64,000 nt of DNA, taken from assembly GCF_900104415.1 (NCBI RefSeq), contig NZ_FMXR01000012.1, forward strand, positions 62,001 through 126,000. Reading direction: 5' to 3'. This stretch comes from Eubacterium oxidoreducens. Its GTDB lineage: Bacteria; Bacillota; Clostridia; Lachnospirales; Lachnospiraceae. Positions 16,683 to 26,863 of the stretch are shown piece by piece. Made by a program: the position numbers and the translations under genes. The notes beneath the pieces were generated by a model. That model made no database searches. It saw only the letters and a program-made list of their open reading frames with translations, and was not told where the DNA came from. Within the stretch, counting starts at the first letter, position 1, and the number at the start of each line of letters is the position of its first letter.

Positions 16683-18041
16683 ATGAATAAAGTGGTTCAA
16701 AAAGTTGGTGCAGTGATGCTTGCTTTGGCGGTTGTGGCAACAAGCGTAATGATAGCTCCGCAGTTATCTCAAAAAGCGTACGCAGAAAGTTTTGTTGAGG
16801 CTACGATCGGGGATTGGGATGTAACGATTTATGACGGCGGTGCATCAATCTGGTTCACAGGTTATAATGGAAATGAAACGACGGTTACAGTTCCAACGTC
16901 GGTGACATACAATGGAACTGAGTATGATGCGGGGGACAATTCTGAATTTTGTCTTGCAGAGGCATTTCAAAATAATACAAACGTAAAGGAAATTATTATT
17001 CCGGATGGAATAGTCGCGATTGTACAAAATTCATTCGATGGTTGCACCTCATTAGAAAAGGTGGCGATTGGAGCTACGGATACACTGTATATAAGTACGG
17101 ATGTGTTTAAGGGGCTGGCATCGCTAAAAGATTATTATTTTGCAGGTGATTCGGATTTGAACGCGACCGGCATTGCGGAATCTGGTATAGGGCAAGATAG
17201 CGATGGGAATGTCTATGCAGGAGTTACGATTCATACAATAGAAGGAAGTCCGATTGATTCGGCGATTTTGAGTATTAATGCGGGAAGCTCTGGTAATGTG
17301 ATGACGCTGGATTATAACACAGAGTATCCTTATGAGGATGCAGAAGCTGTGCTTGAGGATGGTTCAGAAGATGGAGCAAGCGCTTCAGGCGTTGGTGATG
17401 ACGGAACGGCTATTGGCGAAGGTGCAACAAGTGATGCAGCAGAAAGCTATCTGACAAGCTACAAAAAGGAGACAGATCCGGAAGGAAGCGTTTACGCATT
17501 ACTGCAGGCAAAGATTACGAAAGTAAGTAAAAAATCTTTGAAGCTTCAATATAAAAAAGTCAGCGGAGCAAAAACATATGTCGTTTATGGTAATGCATGT
17601 TCAAAGAAAAATAAATTAATAAAACTTACTACGACGAAGAAGAATTCAGTTGTCATTAAAAAAATAAAGAATAAAAAGGTAAAGAAGGGAACCTACTATA
17701 AATTTATTGTAGTTGCTCTTGATAAAAACAATAATGTGGTTTCGACATCAAAGATGGTACATGCTGCAACGCTGGGCGGCAAGGTAGGAAATGCGAAAAA
17801 ACTTCAAATCAACAAAAATAAAGTTACACTCAAAAAAGGAAAGACATTTAAACTGGTAACAAAAGAAGTTTCGGCACTGAAAATAAAAAAACACCGCAAG
17901 GTTGCATACGAATCAACGAATACGAAGGTTGCAACGGTAAGTAAGAGTGGCAAGATTAAGGCGAAGAAAAAAGGCAAATGTTATGTATATGCTTATGCGC
18001 AAAATGGTTTGTCTAAAAAAGTAAAAGTGATTGTGAAATAA
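16683..18041 (+). CDS. Secreted BspA-like leucine-rich-repeat protein with lysine-rich C-terminal modules
   Basis: 452 residues with AGGAGG before the ATG. A signal peptide spans about 1-34 (hydrophobic core VGAVMLALAVVATSVMIA, cleavage near KAYA-ES). Residues about 75-170 hold BspA-type LRR_5 units (NVKEIIIPDGIVAIVQNSFD, CTSLEKVAI). A linker rich in Gly/Asp/Ala follows, then a lysine-rich fibronectin-III-like segment (about 280-365) and a bacterial Ig-like domain ending YVYAYAQNGLSKKVKVIVK. No LPXTG or other anchor is seen, so wall binding may rely on the basic modules. Function unknown; likely surface adhesion or substrate contact. Confidence 0.8.
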   Translation: MNKVVQKVGAVMLALAVVATSVMIAPQLSQKAYAESFVEATIGDWDVTIYDGGASIWFTGYNGNETTVTVPTSVTYNGTEYDAGDNSEFCLAEAFQNNTNVKEIIIPDGIVAIVQNSFDGCTSLEKVAIGATDTLYISTDVFKGLASLKDYYFAGDSDLNATGIAESGIGQDSDGNVYAGVTIHTIEGSPIDSAILSINAGSSGNVMTLDYNTEYPYEDAEAVLEDGSEDGASASGVGDDGTAIGEGATSDAAESYLTSYKKETDPEGSVYALLQAKITKVSKKSLKLQYKKVSGAKTYVVYGNACSKKNKLIKLTTTKKNSVVIKKIKNKKVKKGTYYKFIVVALDKNNNVVSTSKMVHAATLGGKVGNAKKLQINKNKVTLKKGKTFKLVTKEVSALKIKKHRKVAYESTNTKVATVSKSGKIKAKKKGKCYVYAYAQNGLSKKVKVIVK

Positions 18042-18052
18042 AAATCTTAATG

Positions 18053-18086
18053 TGGCTCGGTCGGGGCAAAAGCTCCGGCTGAGTAA
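18053..18086 (+). repeat. Hairpin element related to the one at 62661
   Basis: CTCGGTCGGGG at the 5' side pairs, with G-U wobbles, to CTCCGGCTGAG on the 3' side, with a short A-rich loop; no T-run follows. The right arm AGCTCCGGCTGAGTAAAC nearly repeats AGCTCCGACTGAGTTAAAC at 62681, so the two belong to one dispersed hairpin family. It lies just after the secreted LRR gene and may act as its 3' end. Confidence 0.6.
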
Positions 18087-18137
18087 ACCACTTAGTAAGG
18101 TGCGAGAGGCTTGTCGGAGGGCAAAAGAAACGGATGG

Positions 18138-18166
18138 TTGACAGTTTGACGAAATTATGATATTGT
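18138..18166 (+). promoter_or_regulatory. Promoter of rpmG-secE-nusG
   Basis: TTGACA (18138-18143), a 17-base spacer, then TATTGT (18161-18166). About 85 bases upstream of rpmG. Confidence 0.75.
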
Positions 18167-18250
18167 GGATTGGCTATGGAAGTAGGTCTTTTTTTTTTGA
18201 CTTAAAATTGACCGCAATACCAAGAATAATATTAAGTGGAGGTGGAAGTT

Positions 18251-18400
18251 GTGCGAACAAAGATCACATTGGCATGTACGCAGTGTCAGCAGCGTAACTA
18301 CAATACGACCAAAGAGAAGAAGAATCAGCCTGATCGTATGGAAATTAAAAAGTATTGTAGATTCTGTCGGACACATACGTTACATAAGGAAACGAAGTAA
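18251..18400 (+). CDS. rpmG: 50S ribosomal protein L33
   Basis: 49 residues from GTG 18251, preceded by GGAGGTGG. The sequence starts [10 protein letters not shown] and has two CxxC pairs (ACTQC and YCRFC), so this is the zinc-binding form of L33. Length is normal. Order rpmG-secE-nusG is the classical Firmicutes arrangement. Confidence 0.95.
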   Translation: MRTKITLACTQCQQRNYNTTKEKKNQPDRMEIKKYCRFCRTHTLHKETK

Positions 18401-18426
18401 TCGTCTTTCTTATCAGGAGGTATGAC

Positions 18427-18633
18427 ATGAGCGAATCAGAGAAAAAGACTGAGGTCAAAGAACGCTGGAGCGACGGTCTTAAGCAGGAATTTAACAAGAT
18501 AAGCTGGCTCCCTGCCAAGACAGTAGGAAAGCAGACCGCAGCGGTTGTAGTTGTTTCAGTAATTGTTGGAATTATCATTGCAATCCTGGATAGATTCATT
18601 CAGTACGGAATCGATTATTTGACAGGACTGTAA
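18427..18633 (+). CDS. secE: Preprotein translocase subunit SecE
   Basis: 68 residues with AGGAGGT before the ATG. Short charged N-terminus, then the SecE signature around LKQEFNKISWLPAKTVGKQT and one membrane helix (AAVVVVSVIVGIIIAILDRF). It clamps SecY in the translocon. Encoded 26 bases after rpmG and 16 before nusG. Confidence 0.95.
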   Translation: MSESEKKTEVKERWSDGLKQEFNKISWLPAKTVGKQTAAVVVVSVIVGIIIAILDRFIQYGIDYLTGL

Positions 18634-18649
18634 ATAGGAGGCTGAAAGT

Positions 18650-19201
18650 ATGGCAGAAGCAAATTGGTATGTAGTTCACACTTATTCGGGATATGAAAAT
18701 AAAGTTAAGGTGAATCTTGATAAGGCGATTGAGAATCGTCATTTACAGGAAGAAATCCTTGAAGTACGTGTTCCGATGCAGGATGTTGTCGAACTTCGAA
18801 ACGGTGCAAAAAAACAGGTGCAAAAGAAGATGTTCCCTGGTTATGTACTGGTACATATGGTCATGAATGATGATACATGGTATGTGGTTCGAAACACCAG
18901 AGGTGTGACGGGATTTGTTGGACCGGGATCGAAACCGGTGCCACTGACATATGATGAAATCCACAAGCTTGGTCTTGAGCAAGGCGATACGCTGGATGGT
19001 CAGGCGCAGGCTAAACAACAGATTGCGGTAGACTTTGATGAAGGAGATACCGTAATGGTTCTGGATGGCGCATGGAAAGATACAGTTGCTGTGATAGAAT
19101 CTATGAACTACCAGAAACAGACAGTTACAATCAATGTAGAAATGTTTGGGCGCGAAACCCCGGTAGAAATTAGTTTCGCAGAAGTTAAGAAGAATTCATA
19201 G
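18650..19201 (+). CDS. nusG: Transcription termination/antitermination protein NusG
   Basis: 183 residues. NGN domain at 1-115 (ANWYVVHTYSGYENKVKVNL, MFPGYVLVHM, WYVVRNTRGVTGFVG) and C-terminal KOW domain (FDEGDTVMVLDGAWKDTVAV). It binds RNA polymerase and couples transcription to translation or termination. AGGAGG site upstream. Confidence 0.96.
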   Translation: MAEANWYVVHTYSGYENKVKVNLDKAIENRHLQEEILEVRVPMQDVVELRNGAKKQVQKKMFPGYVLVHMVMNDDTWYVVRNTRGVTGFVGPGSKPVPLTYDEIHKLGLEQGDTLDGQAQAKQQIAVDFDEGDTVMVLDGAWKDTVAVIESMNYQKQTVTINVEMFGRETPVEISFAEVKKNS

Positions 19202-19237
19202 TAAAAAGGATTCTAATAACATAGGAGGAAAAAGATA

Positions 19238-19663
19238 ATGGCAAAGAAAGTAGAAGGCTATATCAAATTACAGATTCCAGCCGGCAAAGCTACACCGGCA
19301 CCACCTGTTGGACCAGCACTTGGTCAGCATGGTGTAAATATCGTTGAGTTTACAAAGCAGTTTAATGCAAGAACTGCAGACCAGGGAGATCTTATCATCC
19401 CTGTAGTAATTACAGTATATGCAGACAGAAGCTTTAGTTTTGTTACAAAGACTCCGCCTGCAGCTGTATTGATCAAGAAAGCTTGCAACATTCAGTCAGG
19501 TTCTGGTGAACCAAACAAGAAAAAAGTTGCAACTTTATCTAAAGAAAAATGCAAGGAAATTGCAGAACTTAAGATGCCTGACTTAAACGCTGGTTCATTA
19601 GAAGCTGCTATGAGCATGATCGCAGGAACAGCACGAAGCATGGGCGTAGAAGTAGAACAGTAA
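19238..19663 (+). CDS. rplK: 50S ribosomal protein L11
   Basis: 141 residues, normal length. [20 protein letters not shown] is the L11 signature, and the C-terminal rRNA-binding domain is present ([14 protein letters not shown]). Ribosome site AGGAGGAAA. Part of the GTPase-associated centre of the ribosome. Confidence 0.97.
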   Translation: MAKKVEGYIKLQIPAGKATPAPPVGPALGQHGVNIVEFTKQFNARTADQGDLIIPVVITVYADRSFSFVTKTPPAAVLIKKACNIQSGSGEPNKKKVATLSKEKCKEIAELKMPDLNAGSLEAAMSMIAGTARSMGVEVEQ

Positions 19664-19729
19664 TTTAAAATTAAGAAATAACTTTAGTGGGAGGGTCCTC
19701 TCCCGATATTACCACAGGAGGTATTAGGA

Positions 19730-20422
19730 ATGAAAAGAGGTAAGAAATATCAGGAAGCTGCTAAGAATATTGATAGAACAGTTCAGTATGAAACACCGGA
19801 AGCTATCAAGTTAGTAAAGACAGCAGCTACTGCAAAGTTTGATGAAACAATCGAGGCTCATATCAGAACAGGATGCGACGGACGTCATGCAGAGCAGCAG
19901 ATCCGTGGAGCAGTTGTTCTTCCACACGGAACAGGAAAAACAGTTCGTGTACTTGTATTTGCAAAGGGCGCTAAGTTAGATGAAGCGCAGGCAGCAGGAG
20001 CTGACTTCGTAGGTGGAGAAGAATTGATTCCGAAGATTCAAAATGACGGATGGTTAGATTTTGACGTTGTTGTTGCTACACCGGATATGATGGGTGTTGT
20101 TGGACGTCTTGGACGTGTACTTGGACCTAAGGGATTAATGCCAAACCCTAAGGCTGGTACTGTAACAATGGACGTAACAAAGGCAATCGAAGACATTAAA
20201 GCCGGTAAGATTGAGTACAGATTGGACAAGACAAATATTATCCACGTGCCAATTGGTAAAGCTTCTTTCTCAGAGGAGCAGTTAGCGGACAACTTCCAGA
20301 CACTGATGGATGCAATCGTAAAGGCAAAACCAAGTTCATTAAAGGGAACCTATTTGAAGAGCATTTCTATCGCTTCTACAATGGGACCTGGAGTAAAAGT
20401 AAACACAACTCAGTTTGCTTAA
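19730..20422 (+). CDS. rplA: 50S ribosomal protein L1
   Basis: 230 residues, normal length. [15 protein letters not shown] start, [20 protein letters not shown] and [11 protein letters not shown] are the L1 hallmarks. It forms the L1 stalk. The 66-base gap after rplK contains a small GGGAG/CTCCC hairpin (19689-19704), a possible but unproven L1 feedback site. Confidence 0.97.
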   Translation: MKRGKKYQEAAKNIDRTVQYETPEAIKLVKTAATAKFDETIEAHIRTGCDGRHAEQQIRGAVVLPHGTGKTVRVLVFAKGAKLDEAQAAGADFVGGEELIPKIQNDGWLDFDVVVATPDMMGVVGRLGRVLGPKGLMPNPKAGTVTMDVTKAIEDIKAGKIEYRLDKTNIIHVPIGKASFSEEQLADNFQTLMDAIVKAKPSSLKGTYLKSISIASTMGPGVKVNTTQFA

Positions 20423-20445
20423 GAATTATGTTTTGTATTTAATGG

Positions 20446-20474
20446 TTGACATCATATAAATACAGTGCTACAAT
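20446..20474 (+). promoter_or_regulatory. Promoter of rplJL
   Basis: TTGACA (20446-20451), 17-base spacer, TACAAT (20469-20474) with a TG extension. Places the start of transcription near 20481, at the beginning of the L10 leader. Confidence 0.85.
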
Positions 20475-20481
20475 AGCAAAG

Positions 20482-20600
20482 CAATTGCCGAAGACAGCAG
20501 GTGCCGTAAGGCGTAATCGATAGAGCCTGCCGAGGAAATTCATGAGATTTGAATTTTTGTGCCTCTTTGTCTTTATGGCGAAGAGGCATTTTTGATGGAT
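20482..20600 (+). ncRNA. Ribosomal protein L10 leader with attenuator hairpin
   Basis: The leader holds the conserved L10-leader core GAAGACAGCAGGTGCC, then AGCCTGCCGAGG, which folds into the L10(L12)4 binding structure. It is followed by a terminator-like hairpin TGCCTCTTT...AAGAGGCA with a five-T run (20559-20595). Known role of the family: excess L10-L7/L12 complex binds its own leader and lowers expression of rplJL. The hairpin here suggests the control acts on transcription elongation. Confidence 0.88.
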
Positions 20601-20689
20601 GACATCAATAGTCTTAAGGCATCAAAGTCCTGATCATTCAGGCACATGTGAAAATCACATGGAATAAAATAAGGAGGTGCTAGGAAAGA

Positions 20690-21283
20690 ATGGCAAAAGT
20701 AGAATTAAAACAGCCAATCGTAGATGAGATTTCTGAGTGTATTAAAGATGCACAGTCAGTAGTGCTTGTTGACGCATGCGGACTGACCGTAGCACAAGAT
20801 ACCGTTCTTCGTAAAGAACTTAGAGAAGCAGGCGTTACTTATAAAGTGTACAAGAATACTTTAATGAAGCGTGCTTTCGAAGGAACAGATTGTGAGAAGC
20901 TTGTTGACTCACTTGTTGGCCCGACAGCAATCGCAGTATCGAAAGAAGATGCTACTGCTCCGGCTAGAATCCTTGCTAAGTTTGCTAAGACAGCAGAAAA
21001 TCTTGAGCTGAAATCAGGTGTTGTAGAAGGTGAGTTCTATGACGCAACAGGAATTCAGACAATTGCGAGCATTCCATCTAGAGACGAATTACTTTCCAAA
21101 TTACTTGGAAGCATCCAGTCTCCGATTACAAACTTTGCTCGTGTTATCAATCAGCTTGCTGAAAAAGGCGGCGCAGCAGATGTAGAAGCAACTGAAGCTC
21201 CTGCAGAAGAAGCAGCTGAAGCTCCTGCAGAAGAAGCAACTGAGGCTCCTGCAGAAGAAACAGCAGAAACACCTGCAGAATAA
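20690..21283 (+). CDS. rplJ: 50S ribosomal protein L10 with repetitive acidic C-terminal tail
   Basis: 197 residues against a usual 165-175. Residues 1-160 are ordinary L10 (VLVDACGLTVAQDTVLRKEL, YKVYKNTLMKRAF, PTAIAVSKED). After residue ~165 the tail consists of EAPAEEA-type heptad/octad repeats encoded by 24-base tandem units. L10 anchors the L7/L12 dimers; the tail lies at the end where these helices bind. Ribosome site AAGGAGGTG. Confidence 0.95.
   Translation: MAKVELKQPIVDEISECIKDAQSVVLVDACGLTVAQDTVLRKELREAGVTYKVYKNTLMKRAFEGTDCEKLVDSLVGPTAIAVSKEDATAPARILAKFAKTAENLELKSGVVEGEFYDATGIQTIASIPSRDELLSKLLGSIQSPITNFARVINQLAEKGGAADVEATEAPAEEAAEAPAEEATEAPAEETAETPAE
21194..21283 (+). repeat. 24-base tandem repeat at the 3' end of rplJ
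   Basis: Three full units begin at 21194, 21218 and 21242 (GAAGCTCCTGCAGAAGAAGC core) plus a partial fourth unit at 21266 that contains the stop. Each full unit encodes EAPAEEAT-like residues. Units 1 and 2 differ at one base, so the repeat is recent enough to vary in copy number. Confidence 0.9.
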
Positions 21284-21361
21284 GAACATGTAACAGGTCG
21301 AAAAGACCATGATATTGAAGCTTGCGATAAGCGAAAATCAAATATTAGGAGGAATTATAAA

Positions 21362-21739
21362 ATGGCTAAATTAACCACAGAAGAAATGATCGAAGCGATC
21401 AAAGAGTTAAGTGTATTAGAATTAAATGAACTTGTAAAAGCATGCGAAGAAGAGTTCGGCGTATCTGCAGCAGCAGGTGTTGTTGTAGCAGCAGCTGGAG
21501 CTGACGGAGCAGCAGCTGGAGAAGAAAAGTCTGACTTTGATGTAGAACTTACAGAAGTAGGTCCTAACAAGGTTAAGGTTATCAAGGTTGTTCGTGAAGT
21601 AACAGGTCTTGGACTGAAGGAAGCTAAGGAAGTTGTTGACGGAGCTCCTAAGGTTGTTAAAGAAGGTGCTGAAAAGGCTGAAGCTGAAGATATCAAAGCT
21701 AAGCTTGAAGCTGAAGGCGCTAAAGTTACTCTTAAATAA
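21362..21739 (+). CDS. rplL: 50S ribosomal protein L7/L12
   Basis: 125 residues, normal. N-terminal dimerisation domain, alanine/glycine hinge ([19 protein letters not shown]) and the C-terminal factor-binding domain ([20 protein letters not shown]). Ribosome site TAGGAGGAA. Followed by a strong terminator. Confidence 0.97.
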   Translation: MAKLTTEEMIEAIKELSVLELNELVKACEEEFGVSAAAGVVVAAAGADGAAAGEEKSDFDVELTEVGPNKVKVIKVVREVTGLGLKEAKEVVDGAPKVVKEGAEKAEAEDIKAKLEAEGAKVTLK

Positions 21740-21767
21740 TTTGTTGTTTGAGAATGAACTTCGGTAT

Positions 21768-21799
21768 GGGATGAAAACATTCGTTTTCATCCCGTTTTT
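21768..21799 (+). terminator. Rho-independent terminator after rplL
   Basis: Perfect 11-base stem GGGATGAAAAC/GTTTTCATCCC, four-base loop ATTC, five T. Separates rplJL from the following peptidase gene and from rpoBC. Confidence 0.9.
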
Positions 21800-21885
21800 A
21801 ATGTTTGCAAAATTGTACCGTGGGTGGTACGATTTTTATATCCGGGATGAAGAAATATCCGGAGAAAATAGCTTGAGGGTTTAAC

Positions 21886-22719
21886 ATGAACAAAAGAAAT
21901 ATAAAGTTATTTATTACTGGAATTGTAATCCTGCTGGTGGCCGGCGCCGTGTTTTTGGGAATGGCATATGTACAAGAGCAGGTTAAGATAAAATCGCAGA
22001 AGAATGAAACGAAGCAGGAAGTTGTGCAAGAGGAAGATGAGACGCTAGAAGAAAGTGATTTGGCAGAGGAACTTGCACAAAAAGAACGAACGACGTATAC
22101 ATTTTTGCAGGGACCTAAGTCTTGGGCGAAAGGCTTGGATTGGTCCGGTGAATGGGCGCAGGAGATTGTAAATGGTAATGCTTTTGGATCATTCGGGTGT
22201 GGACTGTGTGCAATGGCAAATATTTATGATACACTTTCACCATATGAAGTGTCGCCGCTTAAGATGTGTACTTATGCACAAAAGGTGAGCGGTTATACGC
22301 CGACCGCCGAATCGGGAGCGATAGGATGGGGTGATATGAAGACGGTGCTTAAAAGTGTTGGAATGGATGTAGAGGTTTCGACCAAGCCGGATAATTATGA
22401 AGATTTTTGTGAAAATCTGAAAAATGCACAAAGCGCAATTGTACTTGTGTGCAGCGCCGATGATGATTCTTATTGGGAAGATACACCGGGACATTATGTA
22501 AATATCTGGCATTACAATGAAGAAGAAAACACGGTATTTTTGGCAGATCCGGGTGGACCGTCTCATAACCGCGATCGCATTGACGCAAAATATGTATATG
22601 ATGCAATGAAGACATCAAGTAAGTTTCAAGTGTTATATGTGTGGTCATATGATGAAGAAGATAACAGCTGGAAGGCTGATGGCATAAAGGATGAATGGAA
22701 TCGTCCGGATTATTTGTAA
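21886..22719 (+). CDS. Membrane-anchored C39-like cysteine peptidase
   Basis: 277 residues. One N-terminal helix (LFITGIVILLVAGAVFLGMAYV) anchors it, followed by an acidic Glu/Gln-rich linker (about 33-68). The catalytic domain looks like the papain-fold C39 group: a Cys in FGSFGCGLCAMANIYD, a His in PGHYVNIWHY and an Asp in FLADPGG. Family members are surface or secreted cysteine peptidases or amidase-like enzymes; the substrate is unknown. It sits between rplL and rpoB, flanked by a terminator and the rpoB promoter, so it is not part of that operon. A weak GAGGG site precedes the ATG. Confidence 0.72.
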   Translation: MNKRNIKLFITGIVILLVAGAVFLGMAYVQEQVKIKSQKNETKQEVVQEEDETLEESDLAEELAQKERTTYTFLQGPKSWAKGLDWSGEWAQEIVNGNAFGSFGCGLCAMANIYDTLSPYEVSPLKMCTYAQKVSGYTPTAESGAIGWGDMKTVLKSVGMDVEVSTKPDNYEDFCENLKNAQSAIVLVCSADDDSYWEDTPGHYVNIWHYNEEENTVFLADPGGPSHNRDRIDAKYVYDAMKTSSKFQVLYVWSYDEEDNSWKADGIKDEWNRPDYL

Positions 22720-22794
22720 CAAAATTTTTGAACATAAAAACGGAAACTGAAAAAACTAGAATTTGTAGAAAAATACCAAAAAATAAAAAAGATA

Positions 22795-22824
22795 TTGACG
22801 CTGCGGCGCAATGTGCGATATACT
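22795..22824 (+). promoter_or_regulatory. Promoter of rpoBC
   Basis: TTGACG (22795-22800), an 18-base spacer, TATACT (22819-22824). Gives a leader of about 130 bases before rpoB. Confidence 0.75.
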
Positions 22825-22842
22825 ATATGGTGCACTATTGTG

Positions 22843-22885
22843 CGGCAGTCTTTTTGCGCCCAAAAACGGGGACGAACGACTGTCG
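22843..22885 (+). ncRNA. Possible structured rpoB leader
   Basis: CGGCAGTC (22843-22850) pairs with GACTGTCG (22878-22885) with one G-U pair, enclosing a loop with its own GCGCCC/CGGGG potential. It may be an rpoBC control element; no terminator is seen. Confidence 0.4.
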
Positions 22886-22963
22886 GGGTGATGTTTCGTT
22901 CAAAGTCAATGGTTAAAATGCACGAAATAGACCCTGTATTATAAATAGAGAGGTGAAACGTCG

Positions 22964-25900
22964 ATGGAGAAAAACAGAATTCGTCCTGTTGCTACCGGTA
23001 AAAACATACGTATGAGTTATTCAAGACAAAAAGAAGTTCTTGAAATGCCTAACCTCATTGAAGTGCAGAAAGACTCTTACAATTGGTTTTTGACAGGTGG
23101 TTTAACAGAAGTATTTGAGGATATCTCACCAATTTCCGATTATAGCGGGAAGTTGAGTCTGGAATTTGGCAAATTCCAGCTTTGTACAGATGAGGTAAAA
23201 TACTCGATTACAGAATGCAAGGAACGAGATGCAACATATGCAGCACCGCTTAAGGTGGAGGTTGCACTTACAAATCATGAACTGGATGAGAGAAAAGTTA
23301 CCACCATTTTTATGGGAGATCTTCCTCTTATGACGGAGACAGGAACGTTCGTGATTAACGGAGCAGAACGTGTTATCGTCAGCCAGTTAGTAAGATCCCC
23401 TGGAATTTATTATGATATCGCACATGATAAAGTGGGAAAAGAACTATTTTCAAGTACCGTCATTCCAAATCGTGGTGCATGGTTAGAATACGAAACTGAC
23501 TCCAATGACGTTTTTTATGTACGAGTTGATCGTAACAGAAAGGTACCGATTACAGTGCTGATTCGTGCGCTTGGTGTAGGTACTAATCAGGAAATTATAG
23601 ATTTATTTGGTGAAGAACCTAAAATTATGGCCAGCTTTGGTAAGGACCCATCAATCACGGAGCATACTCCGCAGGGGAATTATGAGACTGGTCTGTTAGA
23701 GTTATATAAAAAGATTCGTCCGGGAGAACCACTCTCCGTAGAAAGTGCGGAAAGTCTTCTTTCATCAATGTTCTTTGATCCAAGACGATATGATCTTGCC
23801 AAAGTCGGACGTTATAAATTCAATAAAAAGCTGGCACTTAAGAATCGTATTAACGGAGCAACTTTAAGTGAAGATGTTGTGGATGAGACAACAGGTGAAG
23901 TGCTTGCAACAGCAGGAACTATTGTGAATCGTGAATTGGCAGATAAGATTCAGAATGCAGCTGTACCATATGTATGGGTACAGGGCGAAGAACGCAATGT
24001 CAAGATTCTTTCTAATCTCATGGTAGATATTCGTAATTTTGTTGACATCGAAGATGTAAAAGCACTTGGTGTGACAGAATTGGTTTACTATCCGGTTCTT
24101 GCTCAGATTTTAGAGGAAAATCAGGGAGCGGACGCGGATACATTAGCAACACAGATTCATTTAAATATTGCCGATTTGATTCCAAAGCATATTACAAAAG
24201 AAGATATTTTTGCTTCTATTAACTACAATATGCACTTAGAATATGGATTTGGTAATAGTGATGATATTGACCATTTGGGCAATCGTCGTATTCGTGCAGT
24301 CGGAGAACTTCTGCAAAACCAGTATAGAATTGGTCTTTCAAGATTGGAAAGAGTTGTACGTGAACGTATGACCACGCAGGATGCCGAAACAGTGAATGCG
24401 CAGAGCCTGATTAATATTAAGCCGGTAACAGCTGCAGTGAAAGAATTCTTTGGATCTTCACAGCTGTCACAGTTTATGGATCAGAATAACCCTCTTGGTG
24501 AATTGACACATAAGAGACGTTTGTCGGCACTTGGACCTGGTGGTCTCTCAAGAGATCGTGCCGGATTCGAGGTGCGAGACGTACATCATTCACACTATGG
24601 TAGAATGTGTCCGATTGAAACACCGGAAGGTCCAAACATCGGTTTGATTAACTCTTTGGCATGCTATGCAAGAATTAATGAGTATGGATTTATCGAGGCT
24701 CCATACAGAAAAATAGATCACACAGATCCGGACAATCCACGTGTAACAGATGAAGTTGTTTATATGACGGCGGATGAAGAAGATAATTACCATGTAGCAC
24801 AGGCGAATGAGGCGCTTGATGAAGAGGGACATTTTGTAAGAAATAGTGTATCAGGTCGATTTAGAGATGAGACACAAGAATACGAAAAGAAAATGTTCGA
24901 CTATATGGATGTATCTCCTAAGATGGTATTTTCTGTTGCAACTGCACTTATTCCATTCCTGCAAAATGACGATGCGAACCGTGCTCTGATGGGATCAAAC
25001 ATGCAGCGTCAGGCTGTTCCGCTTCTTACAACAGAGGCACCTGTTGTTGGTACCGGTATGGAGAATAAGGCTGCAGTCGATTCCGGCGTGGGCGTTGTTG
25101 CAAAACGTGCCGGAGTGGTAGAGCGTTCTGAGTCAAATCAGATTATCATTAGGGCAGAAGATGGAACAAAAGATATTTATAAATTACAGAAATTTACAAG
25201 ATCTAACCAGTCAAACTGTTACAATCAGCGTCCGATTGTATTTAAGGGAGCTCAAGTAGCAGAAGGCGAAGTTATTGCAGATGGTCCTTCCACTAAGAAT
25301 GGTGAACTTGCACTTGGTAAGAATCCGTTAATCGGATTTATGACCTGGGAAGGTTACAATTACGAGGATGCGGTACTTCTTAGTGAAAGATTGGTACAGG
25401 ATGATGTTTATACCTCGATTCATATTGAAGAATATGAAGCAGAAGCTAGAGATACAAAGCTTGGACCGGAAGAGATTACAAGAGATGTTCCGGGTGTTGG
25501 AGACGATGCGCTTAAAGATCTTGATGAAAGAGGTATCATCCGAATCGGTGCAGAGGTACGTGCCGGTGATATCTTAGTTGGTAAAGTAACTCCAAAGGGA
25601 GAGACCGAGCTGACAGCAGAAGAAAGATTGCTTCGTGCCATCTTTGGAGAGAAGGCACGAGAAGTTCGTGATACTTCTTTGAAAGTGCCACATGGTGCAT
25701 ACGGTATTGTTGTAGATGCAAAAGTATTTACAAGAGAAAATAAGGATGAGCTTTCACCGGGAGTTAACCAGTCTGTGCGTATCTATATTGCGCAAAAGAG
25801 AAAGATTTCCGTAGGTGATAAGATGGCCGGTCGACATGGTAACAAGGGTGTCGTTTCCCGCGTATTACCGGTAGAAGATATGCCATTCCTTCCAAATGGA

Positions 25901-26845
25901 CGTCCGCTTGATATCGTACTTAACCCACTTGGTGTACCATCACGTATGAATATCGGACAGGTCCTTGAAATTCATCTGTCTCTTGCAGCAAAAGCGCTGG
26001 GATTTGATATTGCAACACCGGTATTTGATGGTGCAAACGAAGATGACATCATGGATACTTTGGATCTGGCAAATGATTATGTGAACCTTTCTTGGGAAGA
26101 ATTTGAGAAGAAACATAAAGAAGAATTATTGCCGGAAGTAATGGAATATTTATATGAAAACCGAGACCACAGAGAATTGTGGAAAGGTGTTCCGCTTTCT
26201 CGTGACGGTAAAGTAAGACTTCGAGACGGTCGTACAGGTGAGTATTTTGATTCACCGGTAACCATCGGACACATGCATTATCTGAAATTGCATCACTTGG
26301 TTGATGATAAGATTCATGCGCGTTCAACAGGTCCTTACTCACTTGTTACACAGCAGCCACTCGGTGGTAAAGCACAGTTTGGTGGACAGCGTTTCGGAGA
26401 AATGGAAGTATGGGCACTCGAGGCTTATGGTGCAGCATATACCTTGCAGGAAATTTTGACTGTAAAATCCGATGATGTAATTGGTCGTGTGAAGACATAC
26501 GAAGCAATTATCAAGGGTGACAATATTCCGGAATCCGGAATACCGGAATCTTTCAAGGTATTGCTCAAAGAATTACAATCTCTTGGACTTGACGTTTGCG
26601 TATTGAACGAAGACGGAAACGAAATTGAGATTATGGAAACCAGTGAATATGGAAATACAGATCTTAATTCGGTTATCCAAGAGGATAGAAATTATGCATT
26701 TGAAAGCAATGAAGACTTTAGTGCAGCAGGATACATAAAGCAGGAATTTGATGCAGAAAGTGAAGAACTTATAAGCATAGAAGACGACGCTCCACAAGAG
26801 ATTCACGAATCCTATGCGGATACAGATAATTTCGATGAAGACTAA
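22964..26845 (+). CDS. rpoB: DNA-directed RNA polymerase subunit beta
   Basis: 1293 residues. Recognisable landmarks: the rifampicin pocket ([30 protein letters not shown]) with the sensitive-type Asp, His and Ser; [26 protein letters not shown]; and the C-terminal [20 protein letters not shown]. The C-terminal ~70 residues form an acidic tail longer than in Bacillus. Catalytic core subunit of RNA polymerase. Nineteen bases from rpoC. Confidence 0.98.
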   Translation: MEKNRIRPVATGKNIRMSYSRQKEVLEMPNLIEVQKDSYNWFLTGGLTEVFEDISPISDYSGKLSLEFGKFQLCTDEVKYSITECKERDATYAAPLKVEVALTNHELDERKVTTIFMGDLPLMTETGTFVINGAERVIVSQLVRSPGIYYDIAHDKVGKELFSSTVIPNRGAWLEYETDSNDVFYVRVDRNRKVPITVLIRALGVGTNQEIIDLFGEEPKIMASFGKDPSITEHTPQGNYETGLLELYKKIRPGEPLSVESAESLLSSMFFDPRRYDLAKVGRYKFNKKLALKNRINGATLSEDVVDETTGEVLATAGTIVNRELADKIQNAAVPYVWVQGEERNVKILSNLMVDIRNFVDIEDVKALGVTELVYYPVLAQILEENQGADADTLATQIHLNIADLIPKHITKEDIFASINYNMHLEYGFGNSDDIDHLGNRRIRAVGELLQNQYRIGLSRLERVVRERMTTQDAETVNAQSLINIKPVTAAVKEFFGSSQLSQFMDQNNPLGELTHKRRLSALGPGGLSRDRAGFEVRDVHHSHYGRMCPIETPEGPNIGLINSLACYARINEYGFIEAPYRKIDHTDPDNPRVTDEVVYMTADEEDNYHVAQANEALDEEGHFVRNSVSGRFRDETQEYEKKMFDYMDVSPKMVFSVATALIPFLQNDDANRALMGSNMQRQAVPLLTTEAPVVGTGMENKAAVDSGVGVVAKRAGVVERSESNQIIIRAEDGTKDIYKLQKFTRSNQSNCYNQRPIVFKGAQVAEGEVIADGPSTKNGELALGKNPLIGFMTWEGYNYEDAVLLSERLVQDDVYTSIHIEEYEAEARDTKLGPEEITRDVPGVGDDALKDLDERGIIRIGAEVRAGDILVGKVTPKGETELTAEERLLRAIFGEKAREVRDTSLKVPHGAYGIVVDAKVFTRENKDELSPGVNQSVRIYIAQKRKISVGDKMAGRHGNKGVVSRVLPVEDMPFLPNGRPLDIVLNPLGVPSRMNIGQVLEIHLSLAAKALGFDIATPVFDGANEDDIMDTLDLANDYVNLSWEEFEKKHKEELLPEVMEYLYENRDHRELWKGVPLSRDGKVRLRDGRTGEYFDSPVTIGHMHYLKLHHLVDDKIHARSTGPYSLVTQQPLGGKAQFGGQRFGEMEVWALEAYGAAYTLQEILTVKSDDVIGRVKTYEAIIKGDNIPESGIPESFKVLLKELQSLGLDVCVLNEDGNEIEIMETSEYGNTDLNSVIQEDRNYAFESNEDFSAAGYIKQEFDAESEELISIEDDAPQEIHESYADTDNFDED

Positions 26846-26863
26846 TAAGGAGGACCAGGTTTA

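Noticed and set aside
19664-19729. GGGAG/CTCCC hairpin between rplK and rplA as an L1 binding site
   Set aside because: The stem is short and I cannot match it to the L1 binding consensus; mentioned only within the rplA entry.
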